Below are positions 27,477 to 40,500 of a DNA stretch of 64,000 bases, piece after piece. The stretch lies in the NCBI RefSeq assembly GCF_004001065.1, contig NZ_BIML01000026.1:1-64000 (forward strand). The letters run 5' to 3'. Position numbers and translations under genes: made by a program. How positions within the stretch are numbered: position 1 is the stretch's first letter; every line of letters begins with the position of its first letter. Under the pieces are notes generated by a model. That model ran no database searches, had not been told where the DNA came from, and saw only the letters and a program-made list of their open reading frames with translations. This DNA is from Paenibacillus xylaniclasticus. Its GTDB lineage: Bacteria; Bacillota; Bacilli; Paenibacillales; Paenibacillaceae.

Positions 27477-28100
27477 TTATTTCTTCACTGTCAATTTGAC
27501 TTTAACGAGTGCATTCTTAGGACCTGGAACCGAACCTTTAACCAGAATGACGTTGCGCTCTGCATCTACGCGCACAACTTCGAGGTTCTGGATCGTGACC
27601 GTTTCGGAACCCATGTGACCTGGCAGGTGTTTACCTTTAGGTACGCGGTTCGCTTGGATGGAACCCATCGAACCTGGACCACGGTGATAACGCGAGCCGT
27701 GGGACATAGGACCCGTGCTTTGTCCCCAACGTTTAATGGAGCCTTGGAATCCTTTACCTTTCGAAACGCCCGTTACGTCAACAAATTCGCCTTCCGTGAA
27801 CAGGTCAGCCTTAATCACTTGGCCAACTTCATATTCGCCGAGGTTAATACCGCGAATTTCACGAATGTAGCGCTTAGGAGCCGTATTGGCTTTTTTCGCA
27901 TGGCCGATTGCCGGCTTCGTTGCGTTCTTTTCTTTCTTATCCACAAAACCAAGCTGAACAGCTTCGTAGCCGTCATTCTCTTGGTCTTTCTTTTGCAGGA
28001 CGACGTTCGGACCAGCTTCGATAACCGTTACAGGAATAACGTTACCTTCAGGCGTGAACACTTGCGTCATGCCAAGTTTTTTACCTAAGATACCTTTCAT
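27477..28100 (-). CDS. rplC: 50S ribosomal protein L3
   Basis: The 207-residue L3, an assembly initiator whose loop reaches the peptidyl-transferase centre. It starts [15 protein letters not shown] and has the [10 protein letters not shown]-like segment ([15 protein letters not shown]) with the family tip near 150. It is 40 nt after rpsJ. Confidence 0.98.
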   Translation of the reverse strand: MKGILGKKLGMTQVFTPEGNVIPVTVIEAGPNVVLQKKDQENDGYEAVQLGFVDKKEKNATKPAIGHAKKANTAPKRYIREIRGINLGEYEVGQVIKADLFTEGEFVDVTGVSKGKGFQGSIKRWGQSTGPMSHGSRYHRGPGSMGSIQANRVPKGKHLPGHMGSETVTIQNLEVVRVDAERNVILVKGSVPGPKNALVKVKLTVKK

Positions 28101-28140
28101 GTTGACACCTCTTTTCCTTTGTTACTCTATCATTTAGGTC

Positions 28141-28555
<415 letters not shown>

Positions 28556-28586
28556 ATCATCGCAACGTCACAGACCAACATTCAAT

Positions 28587-28615
28587 ATTATATCGGAATA
28601 AACGGGCGAATGCAA
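28587..28615 (-). promoter_or_regulatory. Sigma-A promoter of the S10-spc-alpha operon
   Basis: Minus strand: -35 TTGCAT (28610-28615), 17-bp spacer, perfect -10 TATAAT (28587-28592). It lies about 140 bp upstream of rpsJ. The stretch 28616-28839, between it and the tuf terminator, shows nothing else I can name. Confidence 0.8.
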
Positions 28616-28839
28616 CATAAAGTTATTCATTCGAACGATTCCATTTCATGCAATACGCCGTCAATGTTGTATCTGCATCTTCTCATGTTGACCGTTCCTT
28701 AATCCATATGCAACTATACCTCATTCAGAAGATTAATTGCAATAACTATAAATGGCATTAGTTCGATTACCGCTTTACTTTTAATTAATCTTAATTAACG
28801 TACGATCCAGCTGCCTGATTAATAAGCATGAATCATGCA

Positions 28840-28872
28840 GAAAGCCTCAAGTCAAAATGACTTGAGGCTTTC
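28840..28872 (-). terminator. Terminator after tuf
   Basis: Perfect 15-bp stem, GAAAGCCTCAAGTCA (28840-28854) and TGACTTGAGGCTTTC (28858-28872), with a 3-nt loop. It lies about 35 nt after the tuf stop. The T tract is short, but the stem is very stable. Confidence 0.85.
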
Positions 28873-28905
28873 ATTAACGCGTAACGGCGTTACCGCCGTC
28901 CGGCA

Positions 28906-30096
28906 TTATTTTTGGATCGTTGCAACTGCGCCAGCGCCTACCGTACGGCCGCCTTCGCGGATAGCGAAACGCGTACCTTCTTCGATAGCGATTGGAGCGA
29001 TCAGTTCAACCGTAACCGTAACGTTATCGCCTGGCATTACCATTTCCGTACCTTCTGGCAGGTTGATGATACCCGTAACGTCCGTTGTACGGAAGTAGAA
29101 TTGTGGACGGTAGCCCGTGAAGAAAGGCTTGTGACGGCCACCTTCTTCTTTCGTCAGAACGTAGATGGAAGCCGTGAAGTTCGTGTGTGGTTTAACGGAA
29201 CCTGGCTTAGCCAAGACTTGACCACGCTCGATGTCTTTACGGTCAACACCACGAAGCAGTGCACCGATGTTGTCGCCTGCTTGAGCGGAGTCAAGCAGTT
29301 TACGGAACATTTCAACGCCCGTAACAACGGATTTTCTGATTTCTTCTTGCAGACCGATGATTTCTACCTCGTCGGATACTTTGATCGTACCGCGTTCTAC
29401 GCGACCCGTAGCAACCGTACCACGGCCCGTGATCGTGAACACGTCCTCGACTGGCATGAGGAAAGGTTTGTCCGTGTCGCGCTCAGGCGTAGGGATGTAC
29501 GTATCGATGTGTTCGAACAGTTCGACGATTTTGTCTGCCCATTCGCCGTCTGGGTTTTGCAGAGCTTCACGAGCTGCGCCACGCACGATTGGCGTGTCGT
29601 CGCCTGGGAACTCATACTCGTTAAGAAGGTCGCGAACTTCCATCTCTACGAGCTCGAGGAGCTCTTCGTCTTCAACCATGTCGCATTTGTTCAGGAATAC
29701 GACGATGTAAGGTACGCCTACTTGGCGGGAGAGCAGGATGTGCTCACGCGTTTGTGGCATTGGGCCGTCAGCTGCGGATACGACGAGGATAGCGCCGTCC
29801 ATTTGTGCTGCACCCGTGATCATGTTTTTAACGTAGTCGGCGTGACCTGGGCAGTCAACGTGAGCGTAGTGACGGTTAGGCGTCTCATACTCAACGTGAG
29901 CTGTCGAGATCGTGATACCGCGCTCGCGCTCTTCTGGAGCTTTGTCGATTTGGTCGAATGCTACTGCTGCACCGCCGTATTTTTTCGACAGAACCGTCGT
30001 GATTGCTGCCGTCAGCGTCGTTTTGCCGTGGTCGACGTGACCGATCGTACCAATGTTAACGTGCGGTTTATTACGTTCAAATTTAGCCTTAGCCAT
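28906..30096 (-). CDS. tuf: Elongation factor Tu
   Basis: The 396-residue GTPase that brings aminoacyl-tRNA to the ribosome. G motifs: GHVDHGKT (19-26), DCPGH (about 81-85), NKCD (about 136-139). Full three-domain length. AAGGAGG lies about 10 nt before the ATG. It follows fusA with a 134-nt gap that contains an inverted repeat (GCGGCTT 30152-30158 with AAGCCGC 30173-30179) lacking a T tract, so the str operon may be attenuated or processed there. Confidence 0.98.
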   Translation of the reverse strand: MAKAKFERNKPHVNIGTIGHVDHGKTTLTAAITTVLSKKYGGAAVAFDQIDKAPEERERGITISTAHVEYETPNRHYAHVDCPGHADYVKNMITGAAQMDGAILVVSAADGPMPQTREHILLSRQVGVPYIVVFLNKCDMVEDEELLELVEMEVRDLLNEYEFPGDDTPIVRGAAREALQNPDGEWADKIVELFEHIDTYIPTPERDTDKPFLMPVEDVFTITGRGTVATGRVERGTIKVSDEVEIIGLQEEIRKSVVTGVEMFRKLLDSAQAGDNIGALLRGVDRKDIERGQVLAKPGSVKPHTNFTASIYVLTKEEGGRHKPFFTGYRPQFYFRTTDVTGIINLPEGTEMVMPGDNVTVTVELIAPIAIEEGTRFAIREGGRTVGAGAVATIQK

Positions 30097-30230
30097 TGAA
30101 CTTGTGCCTCCTTAAATAAATAAATTTGATGTTGTGTATGTGGTAGTATCCGCGGCTTACGAATCGTCGCGCAAGCCGCAAGACAACCATGTAAACCTTA
30201 TATTAAGCGATTACCCTGGGAACGTTAAGC

Positions 30231-32306
30231 TTAAGCGCCTTTGTTCTTCGAGATAATAGCCTCGGCGATCGAGCGTGGAACTTCCTCATAGTGGGAGAGC
30301 TCCATCGAGAATACGCCGCGTCCTTGCGTACCCGAACGGAGAACCGTCGAGTAGCCGAACATTTCTGCAAGAGGTACCTTCGCACGAACGATCAGGGAGC
30401 CGTGTTTCGTATCGGAACCTTCGATGCGGCCGCGACGGGAGCTGAGCATACCCATTACGTCACCCATGTATTCTTCCGGAACGCTAACTTCGACTTTCAT
30501 GATTGGCTCGAGCAGTACTGGATCACATTTGTCCTTCGCTGCTTTGAGAGCCATCGAACCTGCGATTTTAAACGCCATCTCCGAGGAGTCGACGTCATGG
30601 TACGAGCCGTCGAATACCGTAGCTTTGATATCGACCATCGGGAAGCCGGCGAGGACACCGTTCTTCATCGCTTCTTCGATACCCGCTTGGATTGGAGCAA
30701 TGTATTCACGTGGAATAGCACCGCCGACGACTTTATTCTCGAACGTGAAGCCTGCGCCTGGCTCTTGTGGTTCGAACTCAACCCAGCAATGACCAAATTG
30801 GCCACGGCCGCCGGATTGGCGAACGAACTTACCTTCTACCTTAGCAGCAGTTCTGAACGTCTCACGGTAAGCAACCTGAGGAGCGCCTACGTTCGTTTCA
30901 ACTTTAAATTCACGAAGCATACGGTCTACGAGGATCTCCAAGTGAAGCTCGCCCATACCCGCGATGATCGTTTGGCCGGTTTCTTCGTCCGTGTGAGCGC
31001 GGAACGTTGGATCTTCTTCAGCCAGCTTCTGAAGAGCGATAGCCATCTTGTCTTGGTCAGCCTTCGTCTTAGGCTCAACCGCGAGTTGGATAACAGGCTC
31101 AGGGAAGTTCATGGACTCAAGAATTACCGGATGCTTCTCGTCACACAGCGTGTCGCCAGTCGTCGTATCTTTCAGACCTACTGCAGCCGCGATGTCACCG
31201 GAGTATACTTCGGTAATCTCTTGACGGCTGTTCGCATGCATCTGAAGGATACGGCCGATCCGTTCACGTTTGTTTTTCGTTGCGTTAATAACGTACGAAC
31301 CGGAATTCAGAACGCCGGAATATACGCGGAAGAACGTCAACTTACCAACAAACGGGTCGGTCATGATCTTGAATGCCAGCGCTGAGAACGGCTCATCGTC
31401 TGACGATTTACGCGTCGTCTCCGTGCCATCTTCCAGTGTCCCCTTAATGTCAGGAACATCAACTGGAGAAGGAAGGTAGTCGACTACTGCGTCCAGCATC
31501 AGCTGTACGCCTTTGTTGCGGTACGAGGAGCCGCATACAACCGGGAAGATCTTAACTTCACAAACGCCTTTGCGGAGCGTTGCTTTCAGTTCCTCGATCG
31601 TGATTTCTTCGCCTTCGAGGTACTTCATCGTCAGTTCTTCGTCGAGTTCTGCGACTTTCTCAACCAAATCCGTACGAAGCTCTTCGACTTTGTCAGCCAG
31701 CTCCGCAGGAATATCGATGACTTCAGGCTCTTTGCCAAGGTCATCTTTATATTTATACGCTTTGCGCTCAATGATATCGATCATGCCGATGAAGTCATTC
31801 TCGGCACCGATTGGCAATTGAATCGCAACGGCATTCGCTTGCAGACGCTCGCGCATGTCATTAACGACATTGAGGAAGTCTGCACCGATGATGTCCATCT
31901 TGTTAACATATGCGATCCGCGGTACGCCATAGCGGTCAGCTTGGCGCCATACGGTTTCGGACTGAGGCTCAACGCCTTCTTTTGCACTGAATACACCGAC
32001 AGCCCCGTCCAATACGCGCAGGGAACGTTCAACTTCAACCGTGAAGTCAACGTGACCTGGGGTGTCGATAATATTGATGCGATGACCTTTCCACTGAGCC
32101 GTCGTCGCAGCAGACGTAATCGTAATGCCGCGCTCCTGCTCTTGCTCCATCCAGTCCATCGTCGCCGCACCCTCGTGCACCTCGCCGATTTTGTGGGTAC
32201 GGCCTGTATAGAACAGGATCCGTTCAGTAGTGGTCGTTTTACCCGCATCAATATGCGCCATGATCCCGATGTTACGCGTATTTTTCAAGGAGAACTCTCT
32301 TGCCAT
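30231..32306 (-). CDS. fusA: Elongation factor G
   Basis: The 691-residue five-domain translocase GTPase. The G motifs are AHIDAGKTT (17-25), DTPGH (81-85) and NKMD (about 135-138), followed by domains II-V, with the RGRI...GSDTKHG loop region of domain IV/V near the end. It lies 35 nt after rpsG in the str operon. No fusidic-acid-resistance assignment can be made by eye. Confidence 0.98.
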   Translation of the reverse strand: MAREFSLKNTRNIGIMAHIDAGKTTTTERILFYTGRTHKIGEVHEGAATMDWMEQEQERGITITSAATTAQWKGHRINIIDTPGHVDFTVEVERSLRVLDGAVGVFSAKEGVEPQSETVWRQADRYGVPRIAYVNKMDIIGADFLNVVNDMRERLQANAVAIQLPIGAENDFIGMIDIIERKAYKYKDDLGKEPEVIDIPAELADKVEELRTDLVEKVAELDEELTMKYLEGEEITIEELKATLRKGVCEVKIFPVVCGSSYRNKGVQLMLDAVVDYLPSPVDVPDIKGTLEDGTETTRKSSDDEPFSALAFKIMTDPFVGKLTFFRVYSGVLNSGSYVINATKNKRERIGRILQMHANSRQEITEVYSGDIAAAVGLKDTTTGDTLCDEKHPVILESMNFPEPVIQLAVEPKTKADQDKMAIALQKLAEEDPTFRAHTDEETGQTIIAGMGELHLEILVDRMLREFKVETNVGAPQVAYRETFRTAAKVEGKFVRQSGGRGQFGHCWVEFEPQEPGAGFTFENKVVGGAIPREYIAPIQAGIEEAMKNGVLAGFPMVDIKATVFDGSYHDVDSSEMAFKIAGSMALKAAKDKCDPVLLEPIMKVEVSVPEEYMGDVMGMLSSRRGRIEGSDTKHGSLIVRAKVPLAEMFGYSTVLRSGTQGRGVFSMELSHYEEVPRSIAEAIISKNKGA

Positions 32307-32341
32307 GATCTTGTCTCCTTCCAGTTATACGATTGTGTATC

Positions 32342-32812
32342 CTACCAACGATAGTGTGCGAACGCTTTGTTAGCTTCTGCCATTTTGTGCGTGTCTTCGC
32401 GTTTCTTAACAGCTGCACCCGTGTTGTTCGATGCGTCCAGAATTTCAGCAGCCAGACGTTCAACCATCGTTTTCTCACCGCGGTTGCGAGCGTAGTTTAC
32501 GAGCCAACGAAGACCAAGCGACGTACGGCGCTCTGGCTTCACTTCGATCGGTACTTGATAGTTGGAACCGCCTACGCGGCGAGCTTTAACTTCAAGGACA
32601 GGCATGATGTTTTTAAGCGCTGCTTCAAAAACCTCCATCGGATCTTTACCCGAACGTTCTTGAATCAATTTAAAAGCATCATACAGCAGCGTTTGAGCAA
32701 CGCCGCGTTTGCCGTCGATCATAATACGGTTGATGAGGCGCGTTACCAGTTTGCTGTTATAAACCGGATCCGGCAGCACATCACGTTTCGTTACAGGACC
32801 TTTGCGTGGCAT
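32342..32812 (-). CDS. rpsG: 30S ribosomal protein S7
   Basis: The 156-residue S7, primary assembly protein of the 30S head at the E site. It starts [16 protein letters not shown] and has [14 protein letters not shown]. It lies 89 nt after rpsL and upstream of fusA. Confidence 0.98.
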   Translation of the reverse strand: MPRKGPVTKRDVLPDPVYNSKLVTRLINRIMIDGKRGVAQTLLYDAFKLIQERSGKDPMEVFEAALKNIMPVLEVKARRVGGSNYQVPIEVKPERRTSLGLRWLVNYARNRGEKTMVERLAAEILDASNNTGAAVKKREDTHKMAEANKAFAHYRW

Positions 32813-32901
32813 GAGGATGTCCCCCTTTCTTCTTTAATCAATTATTCTGCCTCTTTCGAATCTACCCATTCCTGAGTTACATCGAAATCAGCATTACTTT
32901 A

Positions 32902-33321
32902 TTACTTTTTATCTTTCGGACGTTTCGTACCGTATTTGGAACGAGCTTGTTTACGGTTGTTGACACCTGCAGTATCAAGCGCACCGCGAACGATGTGATA
33001 ACGTACACCCGGAAGGTCTTTTACACGACCACCACGGATCAGTACGACGCTGTGCTCTTGCAGGTTGTGACCGATACCTGGGATGTATGCTGTTACCTCG
33101 ATTTTGTTCGTCAGACGTACACGAGCATATTTCCGGAGTGCGGAGTTCGGTTTTTTCGGAGTCATCGTACCTACACGAGTGCAGACACCGCGCTTCTGAG
33201 GAGCGCTGATGTTCGTAGCTTCACGTTTCAGTGCGTTGAAACCTCTTTGCAGAGCTGGCGATTTCGATTTAACGACTTTCGCTTGACGGCCTTTACGGAC
33301 CAATTGGTTAATTGTTGGCAT
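32902..33321 (-). CDS. rpsL: 30S ribosomal protein S12
   Basis: The 139-residue S12 at the decoding centre. The [11 protein letters not shown] and [14 protein letters not shown] segments carry the lysines that mutate in streptomycin resistance, here in the sensitive form. It lies 144 nt after the L7Ae-type gene. Confidence 0.98.
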   Translation of the reverse strand: MPTINQLVRKGRQAKVVKSKSPALQRGFNALKREATNISAPQKRGVCTRVGTMTPKKPNSALRKYARVRLTNKIEVTAYIPGIGHNLQEHSVVLIRGGRVKDLPGVRYHIVRGALDTAGVNNRKQARSKYGTKRPKDKK

Positions 33322-33465
33322 GTTGCCACCCCCTTCCCATATTTGTACCGCTTATGATCTTGCTAACATTAAGCCCACAGATCCAGGCGATTCATAAAGA
33401 AACAAAGAAAAATTTCTGTCAGCCCGTCCATCATAAAACAAACTGCCGACAAAAATAACGATTCT

Positions 33466-33705
33466 CTATTCGTTATCTGAAGAGTCTGGTACGACCGCTG
33501 CCATCGCAGCTCCGACATCGATCCCGCAGGTTTCTCCGAGATCCTTCATCGTCTTCACCCATGCGACTTCAATCCCTTTCTCTCCACATAACCGGACGAT
33601 ACGGTCCGTCATTCGCGGATCTGCATCTTGAGCGACATAGACGAGTACGGCTTTGCATAGCTCTACCATCTTCGTCGTTTGCTTCGTGCCGATCTTGTAC
33701 TGCAT
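33466..33705 (-). CDS. rplGB: L7Ae-family ribosomal protein (YbxF-type)
   Basis: A 79-residue L7Ae/L30e/S12e-fold protein. It has IGTKQTTKMVELCKA near the start and the kink-turn binding segment CGIDVGAAMAAVV near the end. YbxF (RplGB) in B. subtilis binds kink-turn RNA and sits between rpoC and rpsL, as here. The ATG at 33705 is used because AAAGGTG lies 5-6 nt upstream; an ATG six codons earlier has no site. It is the first gene of the str operon behind a strong promoter. Confidence 0.88.
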   Translation of the reverse strand: MQYKIGTKQTTKMVELCKAVLVYVAQDADPRMTDRIVRLCGEKGIEVAWVKTMKDLGETCGIDVGAAMAAVVPDSSDNE

Positions 33706-33762
33706 GCAATCACCTTTCTTCATCCAAGCGGACAGGGATTACACAAACAGGCACACTTCGAT

Positions 33763-33792
33763 ATATTAGCACCTGACGCCTATTCGTGTCAA
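33763..33792 (-). promoter_or_regulatory. Sigma-A promoter of the rplGB-rpsL-rpsG-fusA-tuf operon
   Basis: Minus strand: perfect -35 TTGACA (33787-33792), 18-bp spacer, -10 TAATAT (33763-33768) with an upstream TG extension. The leader to rplGB is about 50 nt. Confidence 0.75.
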
Positions 33793-33851
33793 GGCGAATC
33801 ACTTCAATAATTCATAAAATATTACTGTAAAATTAAGGCTATTCATAAGAA

Positions 33852-33911
33852 ACGGAACCTGTAGACGTCGGTAGAACCGTAAAAGCCTTCCGCTCCGTCT
33901 ACAGCTTCCGT
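33852..33911 (-). terminator. Large hairpin after rpoC, probable terminator
   Basis: ACGGAACCTGTAGACG (33852-33867) and CGTCTACAGCTTCCGT (33896-33911) pair over 16 bp with one mismatch around a 28-nt loop. The minus strand continues TTTCTTATG, a weak T tract. It lies about 30 nt after the rpoC stop and before the str promoter. Confidence 0.6.
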
Positions 33912-33942
33912 ATACTTCTAAACTTCCAATTGTTAACGACGA

Positions 33943-36900
33943 TTAAGATTCAATCGCAACTGATTGATTCTCTTCCGCGTTGTCGTTCTCGGTCACTTCC
34001 TCTTCCAAGCCTGCGAAGCGAATGTTCCGATAACGAGTCATACCTGTACCAGCCGGAATGAGCTTGCCGATAATGACATTCTCTTTCAGACCGAGCAATT
34101 GGTCGACTTTACCTTTGATGGCTGCGTCGGTCAATACGCGCGTCGTTTCTTGGAACGATGCGGCCGACAGGAACGAATCCGTCTCAAGAGACGCTTTCGT
34201 AATACCGAGGAGAACCGGCTTCGCAACAGCTGGCTCAAGGCCGGCAAGAATTGCGGTACGGTTAGCTGCCTCATATTCATGAATGTCGACGAACGAGCCA
34301 GGCAGAAGCGGCGTATCGCCCGCATCGACGATGCGGATTTTGCGAAGCATCTGCTTGATCATAACTTCGACGTGTTTGTCATTGATTTCTACACCTTGGT
34401 TCCGGTATACGCGTTGAACCTCTTGAAGAATATAGTTCTGCACGCCGCGGATACCTTTGATGCGCAGCATCTCTTTCGGGTCGATCGAACCGTCCGTCAG
34501 CTCATCACCAGCATCAAGCTTCACGCCCTCGCTTACGCGCAGACGGGAACCGTAAGGTACGCTGTATACTTTCGTCTCAGCTTCGCCTTGCACCTCGATC
34601 TCGCGGCGATCCTTCGCATCCCGAACTTCTTTAACGACGCCGTCAATTTCACTGATCGTCGCTTGACCTTTCGGGTTACGCGCCTCGAAGAGCTCTTGGA
34701 TACGCGGCAAACCTTGCGTAATATCGTCGCCGGCAACGCCGCCGGTATGGAATGTACGCATGGTGAGCTGCGTGCCTGGCTCACCGATCGATTGAGCAGC
34801 GATGATGCCGACTGCTTCGCCGATTTCAACGAATTTGCCCGTTGCCAGGTTGCGGCCATAGCACATTTTGCAGACGCCATGACGTGCGCGGCAGCTGAGT
34901 ACGGAACGGATTTGAAGCTGCTCGACACCTGCAGCGACGATCTGCTCCGCTTTATTCGAATCGATCAACTCGTTACGGCGGGCAATGATCTCGCGCGTCA
35001 CTGGGTGACGTACAGTCTCAAAGCAGTAACGACCTTCAATACGATCGTACAGATCCTCGATAACCTCTTTGCCGTCGCGGATCTGGCTGACAGTAAAGCC
35101 TTTATCCGTTCCACAGTCGTCTTCGCGAACGATAACGTCCTGAGCAACGTCGACGAGACGGCGGGTCAAATAACCCGAGTCCGCTGTCCGAAGCGCCGTA
35201 TCGGCAAGACCTTTACGTGCACCGTGCGTCGAGATGAAGTACTCGAGAACGGACAGACCGTCACGGAAGTTCGATTTAATCGGAATTTCAAAAATCCGGC
35301 CGGACGGTGTAGCCATCAGACCGCGCATACCGCCAAGCTGCGTAATCTGCGATTTGTTACCCCGTGCTTTGGAGTCCACCATCATCATGATCGAGTTCGT
35401 GCGTTCCATCGATTTCATGAGTGCGTCCGTTACACGGTCTTTTGCTTTACTCCAAATTTCAATGACACGGTCGTAACGTTCCTCGTCCGTAATGAGACCA
35501 CGGCGATATTGGTTCGTTACCAATCTAACCTTCTCATCGGATTCCGCCATGATGTCCACTTTCTCAGCTGGAATCGTAACGTCCGCTACTGCCACCGTAA
35601 TGCCGGCACGCGTCGAATACGTGAAGCCAAGCTTCTTGATTTGGTCAAGAATCATCGACGTTTTCGTCGTCTCATAGACGCGGAAGCATTCTGCAATGAT
35701 GTTACCGAGATACTCTTTACCTACTGCCGCAGCCATAGGGAGAGCGTCCGAGAACGCCTGCAGGTCAGCGCCCTTCTCGTATACGAAATATTTATCCGGC
35801 GTTCCGTTCAGAAGATTCGTTTTGGAAGCTTCATTGATGTACGGGAACGTATCCGGGAAAATTTCATTGAAAATGATTTTACCGACTGTAGTCGATAAAA
35901 GCGCGTTCTGCTGTTGCTCGGTGAACGACTTCTTGCCCAGCACACGAGCAGGAATGAACACGCGAGCATGGAGCTCAGCCGCGCCGCGCTGGTACGCGGA
36001 TACCGCTTCGTTAACCGATGCGAAGACGAGGCCGCTGCCTTTGGCGTTCTTGTTGTCGAAAGTCAGATAGTAACTGCCGAGAACCATATCCTGGGACGGA
36101 GTTACGACTGGCTTACCGTCTTTCGGGTTCAAAATGTTACCCGATGCAAGCATCAGCAGGCGTGCTTCCGCTTGCGCCTCTGCCGACAACGGAACGTGAA
36201 CAGCCATCTGGTCACCGTCAAAGTCAGCGTTGTACGCCGTACAGACGAGCGGATGCAGACGAATCGCTTTACCTTCAACAAGAATCGGCTCGAACGCTTG
36301 GATACCAAGACGGTGAAGCGTCGGTGCACGGTTCAGCAGAACCGGATGCTCCTTAATGACTTCTTCGAGAACGTCCCATACTTCCGCGCTTACACGTTCG
36401 ACTTTGCGCTTCGCGCTCTTGATATTATGCGCAAGACCTTTGTTCACAAGCTCTTTCATAACGAAAGGCTTGAACAGCTCAAGCGCCATATCTTTCGGCA
36501 GACCGCATTGATACATCTTAAGGTAAGGTCCTACGACGATAACGGAACGGCCGGAATAGTCAACCCGTTTACCGAGCAGGTTTTGACGGAAACGTCCTTG
36601 TTTACCTTTAAGCATATGGCTGAGCGATTTAAGCGGACGGTTGCCCGGGCCCGTAACTGGACGGCCGCGACGGCCGTTGTCGATCAACGCGTCGACAGCT
36701 TCCTGCAGCATCCGCTTCTCGTTCTGCACGATAATGTCCGGAGCGCCCAGATCAAGAAGACGCTTCAGACGGTTGTTCCGATTAATAACACGACGATAGA
36801 GATCATTCAGGTCGGACGTTGCGAAGCGTCCACCGTCGAGCTGAACCATCGGACGAAGCTCCGGCGGAATGACCGGAAGTACGTCGAGAATCATCCAATC

Positions 36901-37569
36901 CGGACGGTTACCCGAGCTCTTGAAAGCTTCGATAACTTCCAGACGCTTAATCGCACGGTTGCGGCGCTGCCCTTGAGCCGTACGAAGCTCTTCTTTCAGC
37001 GTTTCGAGCTCCTTCTCCAGATCGATATCTTGAAGCAGCTTCTTAACAGCTTCTGCACCCATTCCTGCTTGGAAGCCATAGCCATACTTCTCACGATAGC
37101 TGCGATATTCCTTCTCGGACAGCAGCTGTTTCTTCTCAAGCGGCGTATCGCCTGGATCTGTTACGACATAGGATGCGAAATAAATGATCTCCTCCAGCGA
37201 ACGAGGCGACATATCGAGCGCCAAGCCCATCCGGCTAGGAATCCCTTTGAAATACCAGATGTGCGATACCGGAGCAGCGAGCTCAATATGGCCCATCCGC
37301 TCACGGCGCACTTTGGAGCGCGTTACTTCGACGCCGCAGCGATCGCAGACGACACCTTTGTAACGTACCCGTTTATATTTACCGCAATGGCATTCCCAGT
37401 CCTTCGTCGGTCCGAAAATCTTCTCGCAGAAGAGCCCTTCTTTCTCCGGCTTCAACGTCCTATAGTTGATAGTTTCCGGTTTTTTAACTTCTCCGCGGGA
37501 CCACGATCGAATTTTATCGGGAGATGCCAGCCCGATCTTCATGTATTCGAAGTTGTTCACGTCCAACAA
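33943..37569 (-). CDS. rpoC: DNA-directed RNA polymerase subunit beta'
   Basis: The 1208-residue beta' subunit. It has the N-terminal zinc finger (CHCGKYKRV...CDRCG, about 60-78), the catalytic NADFDGD motif (about 449-455) that holds the active-site magnesium, and the second zinc site (C...[11 protein letters not shown]) near 800-890. The start is a TTG at 37569 giving [10 protein letters not shown], as in B. subtilis, with AAGGAGGG 7 nt upstream. It is 28 nt after rpoB. Confidence 0.98.
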   Translation of the reverse strand: MLDVNNFEYMKIGLASPDKIRSWSRGEVKKPETINYRTLKPEKEGLFCEKIFGPTKDWECHCGKYKRVRYKGVVCDRCGVEVTRSKVRRERMGHIELAAPVSHIWYFKGIPSRMGLALDMSPRSLEEIIYFASYVVTDPGDTPLEKKQLLSEKEYRSYREKYGYGFQAGMGAEAVKKLLQDIDLEKELETLKEELRTAQGQRRNRAIKRLEVIEAFKSSGNRPDWMILDVLPVIPPELRPMVQLDGGRFATSDLNDLYRRVINRNNRLKRLLDLGAPDIIVQNEKRMLQEAVDALIDNGRRGRPVTGPGNRPLKSLSHMLKGKQGRFRQNLLGKRVDYSGRSVIVVGPYLKMYQCGLPKDMALELFKPFVMKELVNKGLAHNIKSAKRKVERVSAEVWDVLEEVIKEHPVLLNRAPTLHRLGIQAFEPILVEGKAIRLHPLVCTAYNADFDGDQMAVHVPLSAEAQAEARLLMLASGNILNPKDGKPVVTPSQDMVLGSYYLTFDNKNAKGSGLVFASVNEAVSAYQRGAAELHARVFIPARVLGKKSFTEQQQNALLSTTVGKIIFNEIFPDTFPYINEASKTNLLNGTPDKYFVYEKGADLQAFSDALPMAAAVGKEYLGNIIAECFRVYETTKTSMILDQIKKLGFTYSTRAGITVAVADVTIPAEKVDIMAESDEKVRLVTNQYRRGLITDEERYDRVIEIWSKAKDRVTDALMKSMERTNSIMMMVDSKARGNKSQITQLGGMRGLMATPSGRIFEIPIKSNFRDGLSVLEYFISTHGARKGLADTALRTADSGYLTRRLVDVAQDVIVREDDCGTDKGFTVSQIRDGKEVIEDLYDRIEGRYCFETVRHPVTREIIARRNELIDSNKAEQIVAAGVEQLQIRSVLSCRARHGVCKMCYGRNLATGKFVEIGEAVGIIAAQSIGEPGTQLTMRTFHTGGVAGDDITQGLPRIQELFEARNPKGQATISEIDGVVKEVRDAKDRREIEVQGEAETKVYSVPYGSRLRVSEGVKLDAGDELTDGSIDPKEMLRIKGIRGVQNYILQEVQRVYRNQGVEINDKHVEVMIKQMLRKIRIVDAGDTPLLPGSFVDIHEYEAANRTAILAGLEPAVAKPVLLGITKASLETDSFLSAASFQETTRVLTDAAIKGKVDQLLGLKENVIIGKLIPAGTGMTRYRNIRFAGLEEEVTENDNAEENQSVAIES

Positions 37570-37597
37570 GGAGCAACCCTCCTTCGTCAAGTATCGC

Positions 37598-40500
37598 TTA
37601 TTCGATTCCAGCTTCGGCGCCTTCCAAGTTCAAATTGAGCTTGTCGCCTGTGCCGTCTTCTTCGTCGTCGATTTCCAACATTTCGATTTCTTGCTCATCC
37701 TCAGACAAAATCTTCACGTCCATACCCAAGCTTTGAAGCTCCTTAATCAATACTTTGAATGATTCAGGAACGCCTGGCTCTGGAACATTCTCGCCTTTGA
37801 CGATCGACTCGTAAGTCTTCACGCGGCCTACAACGTCATCCGACTTGACGGTCAGGATCTCTTGGAGCGTATAGGCTGCGCCGTACGCTTCAAGCGCCCA
37901 TACTTCCATCTCACCGAAGCGCTGACCGCCGAATTGCGCTTTACCACCAAGCGGCTGCTGCGTAACGAGCGAGTAAGGTCCCGTCGAGCGGGCATGGATT
38001 TTATCGTCAACCATGTGCGCGAGCTTAATCATATACATGACGCCGACCGTTACTTCACGTTCAAATTGCTCGCCCGTGCGGCCGTCGTACAGGATTGTCT
38101 TACCGTTGCGCTGCATACCTGCTTCTTCCATAGCGTTGAACACGTCATTCTCGCGTGCTCCATCGAATACCGGTGTAGCAGCGTGAATGCCGAGACGTTT
38201 GCACGCCATACCAAGGTGAACCTCGAGTACCTGACCGATGTTCATCCGCGAAGGTACGCCCAGTGGGTTCAGTACGACTTCAACCGGTGTTCCGTCCGGC
38301 AGGAACGGCATATCCTCTTCCGGCATAATGCGCGCGATGACACCCTTGTTACCGTGGCGTCCTGCCATCTTGTCGCCCTCGGAAATTTTACGCTTCTGAG
38401 CGATGTAAGCACGAACGAGCTGGTTAACGCCCGGAGGCAGCTCATCGCCGTTCTCACGGGTAAATACTTTAACGTCCACAACAATGCCGTCTGTACCATG
38501 TGGCACGCGCAAGCTGGTATCGCGTACTTCACGAGCCTTCTCACCGAAGATTGCATGCAGGAGCCGCTCTTCAGCAGTCAGCTCAGTTACGCCCTTAGGC
38601 GTTACTTTACCGACGAGAATGTCGCCAGCACTAATCTCAGCACCAACACGAATAATTCCGCGCTCGTCAAGGTTCTTCAGCGCTTCTTCGCCGACGTTCG
38701 GGATATCACGCGTAATTTCTTCTGGTCCGAGCTTCGTGTCACGTGCTTCAGACTCATACTCTTCAATATGAATCGACGTATAGACATCTTCTTTCACAAG
38801 CTTCTCGCTAAGGAGAATCGCGTCCTCGTAGTTGTAGCCTTCCCAAGTCATGAAGGCAACGACAACGTTACGGCCCAGCGCCAATTCGCCTTGCTCCGTC
38901 GAAGGACCGTCAGCGAGAATATCGCCTTTGCGGATCACATCGCCTTTGTGAACGATCGGACGCTGGTTAATGCACGTTCCTTGGTTGGAACGCATAAATT
39001 TGTGCAGTTTATGTTTAACAAGATCTCCTTGCACCGGCTTGCCATCAACCATTTCAACCCGGCGAAGCAAAATCTCATTTGCTGTTACCCGTTCAATGAC
39101 ACCGTCATATTTGGATACAATACATACTCCGGAGTCTTTAGCTGACTTATGCTCCATTCCTGTTCCTACCAGCGGAGCCTTCGGAATAAGAAGCGGAACG
39201 GCTTGCCGCTGCATGTTGGAACCCATGAGCGCGCGGTTCGAGTCATCGTTCTCAAGGAACGGAATGAGCGCCGTAGCGACGGATACAACCTGCTTAGGCG
39301 AAACGTCCATATAGTCAACGCGATCGCTAGGCATCGTCAGAATGTTATCGCGCTGTTTGTTGTAACGAACGAGTACGATATCTTCTGCGAATTTGCCTTC
39401 TTCCGTCAGCTTAGCGTTCGCCTGTGCAACGACGTAGTTATCTTCTTCATCAGCCGTCATGTAATCGATCTGATCCGATACAATGCCTGTCTTAGGATCA
39501 ACCCGACGATACGGAGCTTCGATAAAGCCGTACTCGTTAATACGGGCGAACGTAGACAGGGAGTTGATCAAGCCAATGTTCGGTCCCTCTGGCGTCTCGA
39601 TTGGGCACATCCGGCCATAGTGGGAAGGATGCACGTCACGAACCTCGAAGCCCGCGCGTTCGCGTGTCAGACCGCCCGGTCCGAGTGCCGATAGACGACG
39701 TTTATGCGTCAATTCAGCAAGCGGGTTCGTCTGATCCATGAACTGAGACAGCTGAGACGAACCGAAGAACTCTTTGATCGATGCAATAACCGGACGAATG
39801 TTAATTAGCGCCTGAGGCGTAATGGCATTCGCATCCTGTATGGACATACGTTCGCGAACGACGCGCTCCATACGGGACAGACCGATACGGAATTGGTTCT
39901 GAAGCAGCTCGCCAACGGAACGGAGACGACGGTTACCCAGGTGATCGATGTCATCCGTGTTGCCGATGCCGTGCAGCAGGTTAATAAAATAGTTGATCGA
40001 TGCGATAATATCTGCCGGAGTAATATGCTTAACCGACTTATCGATAATACCGTTCGATACGAGCTTCACGACTTTACCGTCCTCGATCGGCGAGAATACG
40101 TTAATCGTCTGCAGAGGAATCTCATCAGCGTTCAGAACACCATTCGATACATGGTAGGTCTTGAAGCCGACATTGCTCTCTAGACGCGGCAAGATTTCAT
40201 CCAGAAGGCGGCGATCAACAAGCTGGCCAGCCTCTGCAATAATTTCGCCCGTAGCCGGATCGACAAGCGTTTCAGCTAGGCGCTGATTGAACAGACGGTT
40301 CTTAATGTGCAGCTTTTTGTTGATTTTGTAACGACCTACGTTCGCAAGATCATAACGCTTCGGATCGAAGAAGCGCGCGACGAGCAAGCTCTTCGCATTC
40401 TCGAGTGTAGGCGGTTCACCTGGACGAAGACGCTCGTAAATTTCGATGAGCGCTTTCTCCGTCGAATCGGTGTTGTCTTTGTCCAGCGTATTGCGTATAT

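Noticed and set aside
28912-30099. Plus-strand open frame of about 395 codons opposite tuf
   Set aside because: It mirrors the EF-Tu gene; strong codon bias in tuf removes stops on the other strand.
33964-37638. Two long plus-strand open frames (644 and 574 codons) opposite rpoC
   Set aside because: Antisense shadows of rpoC with no recognisable domains.
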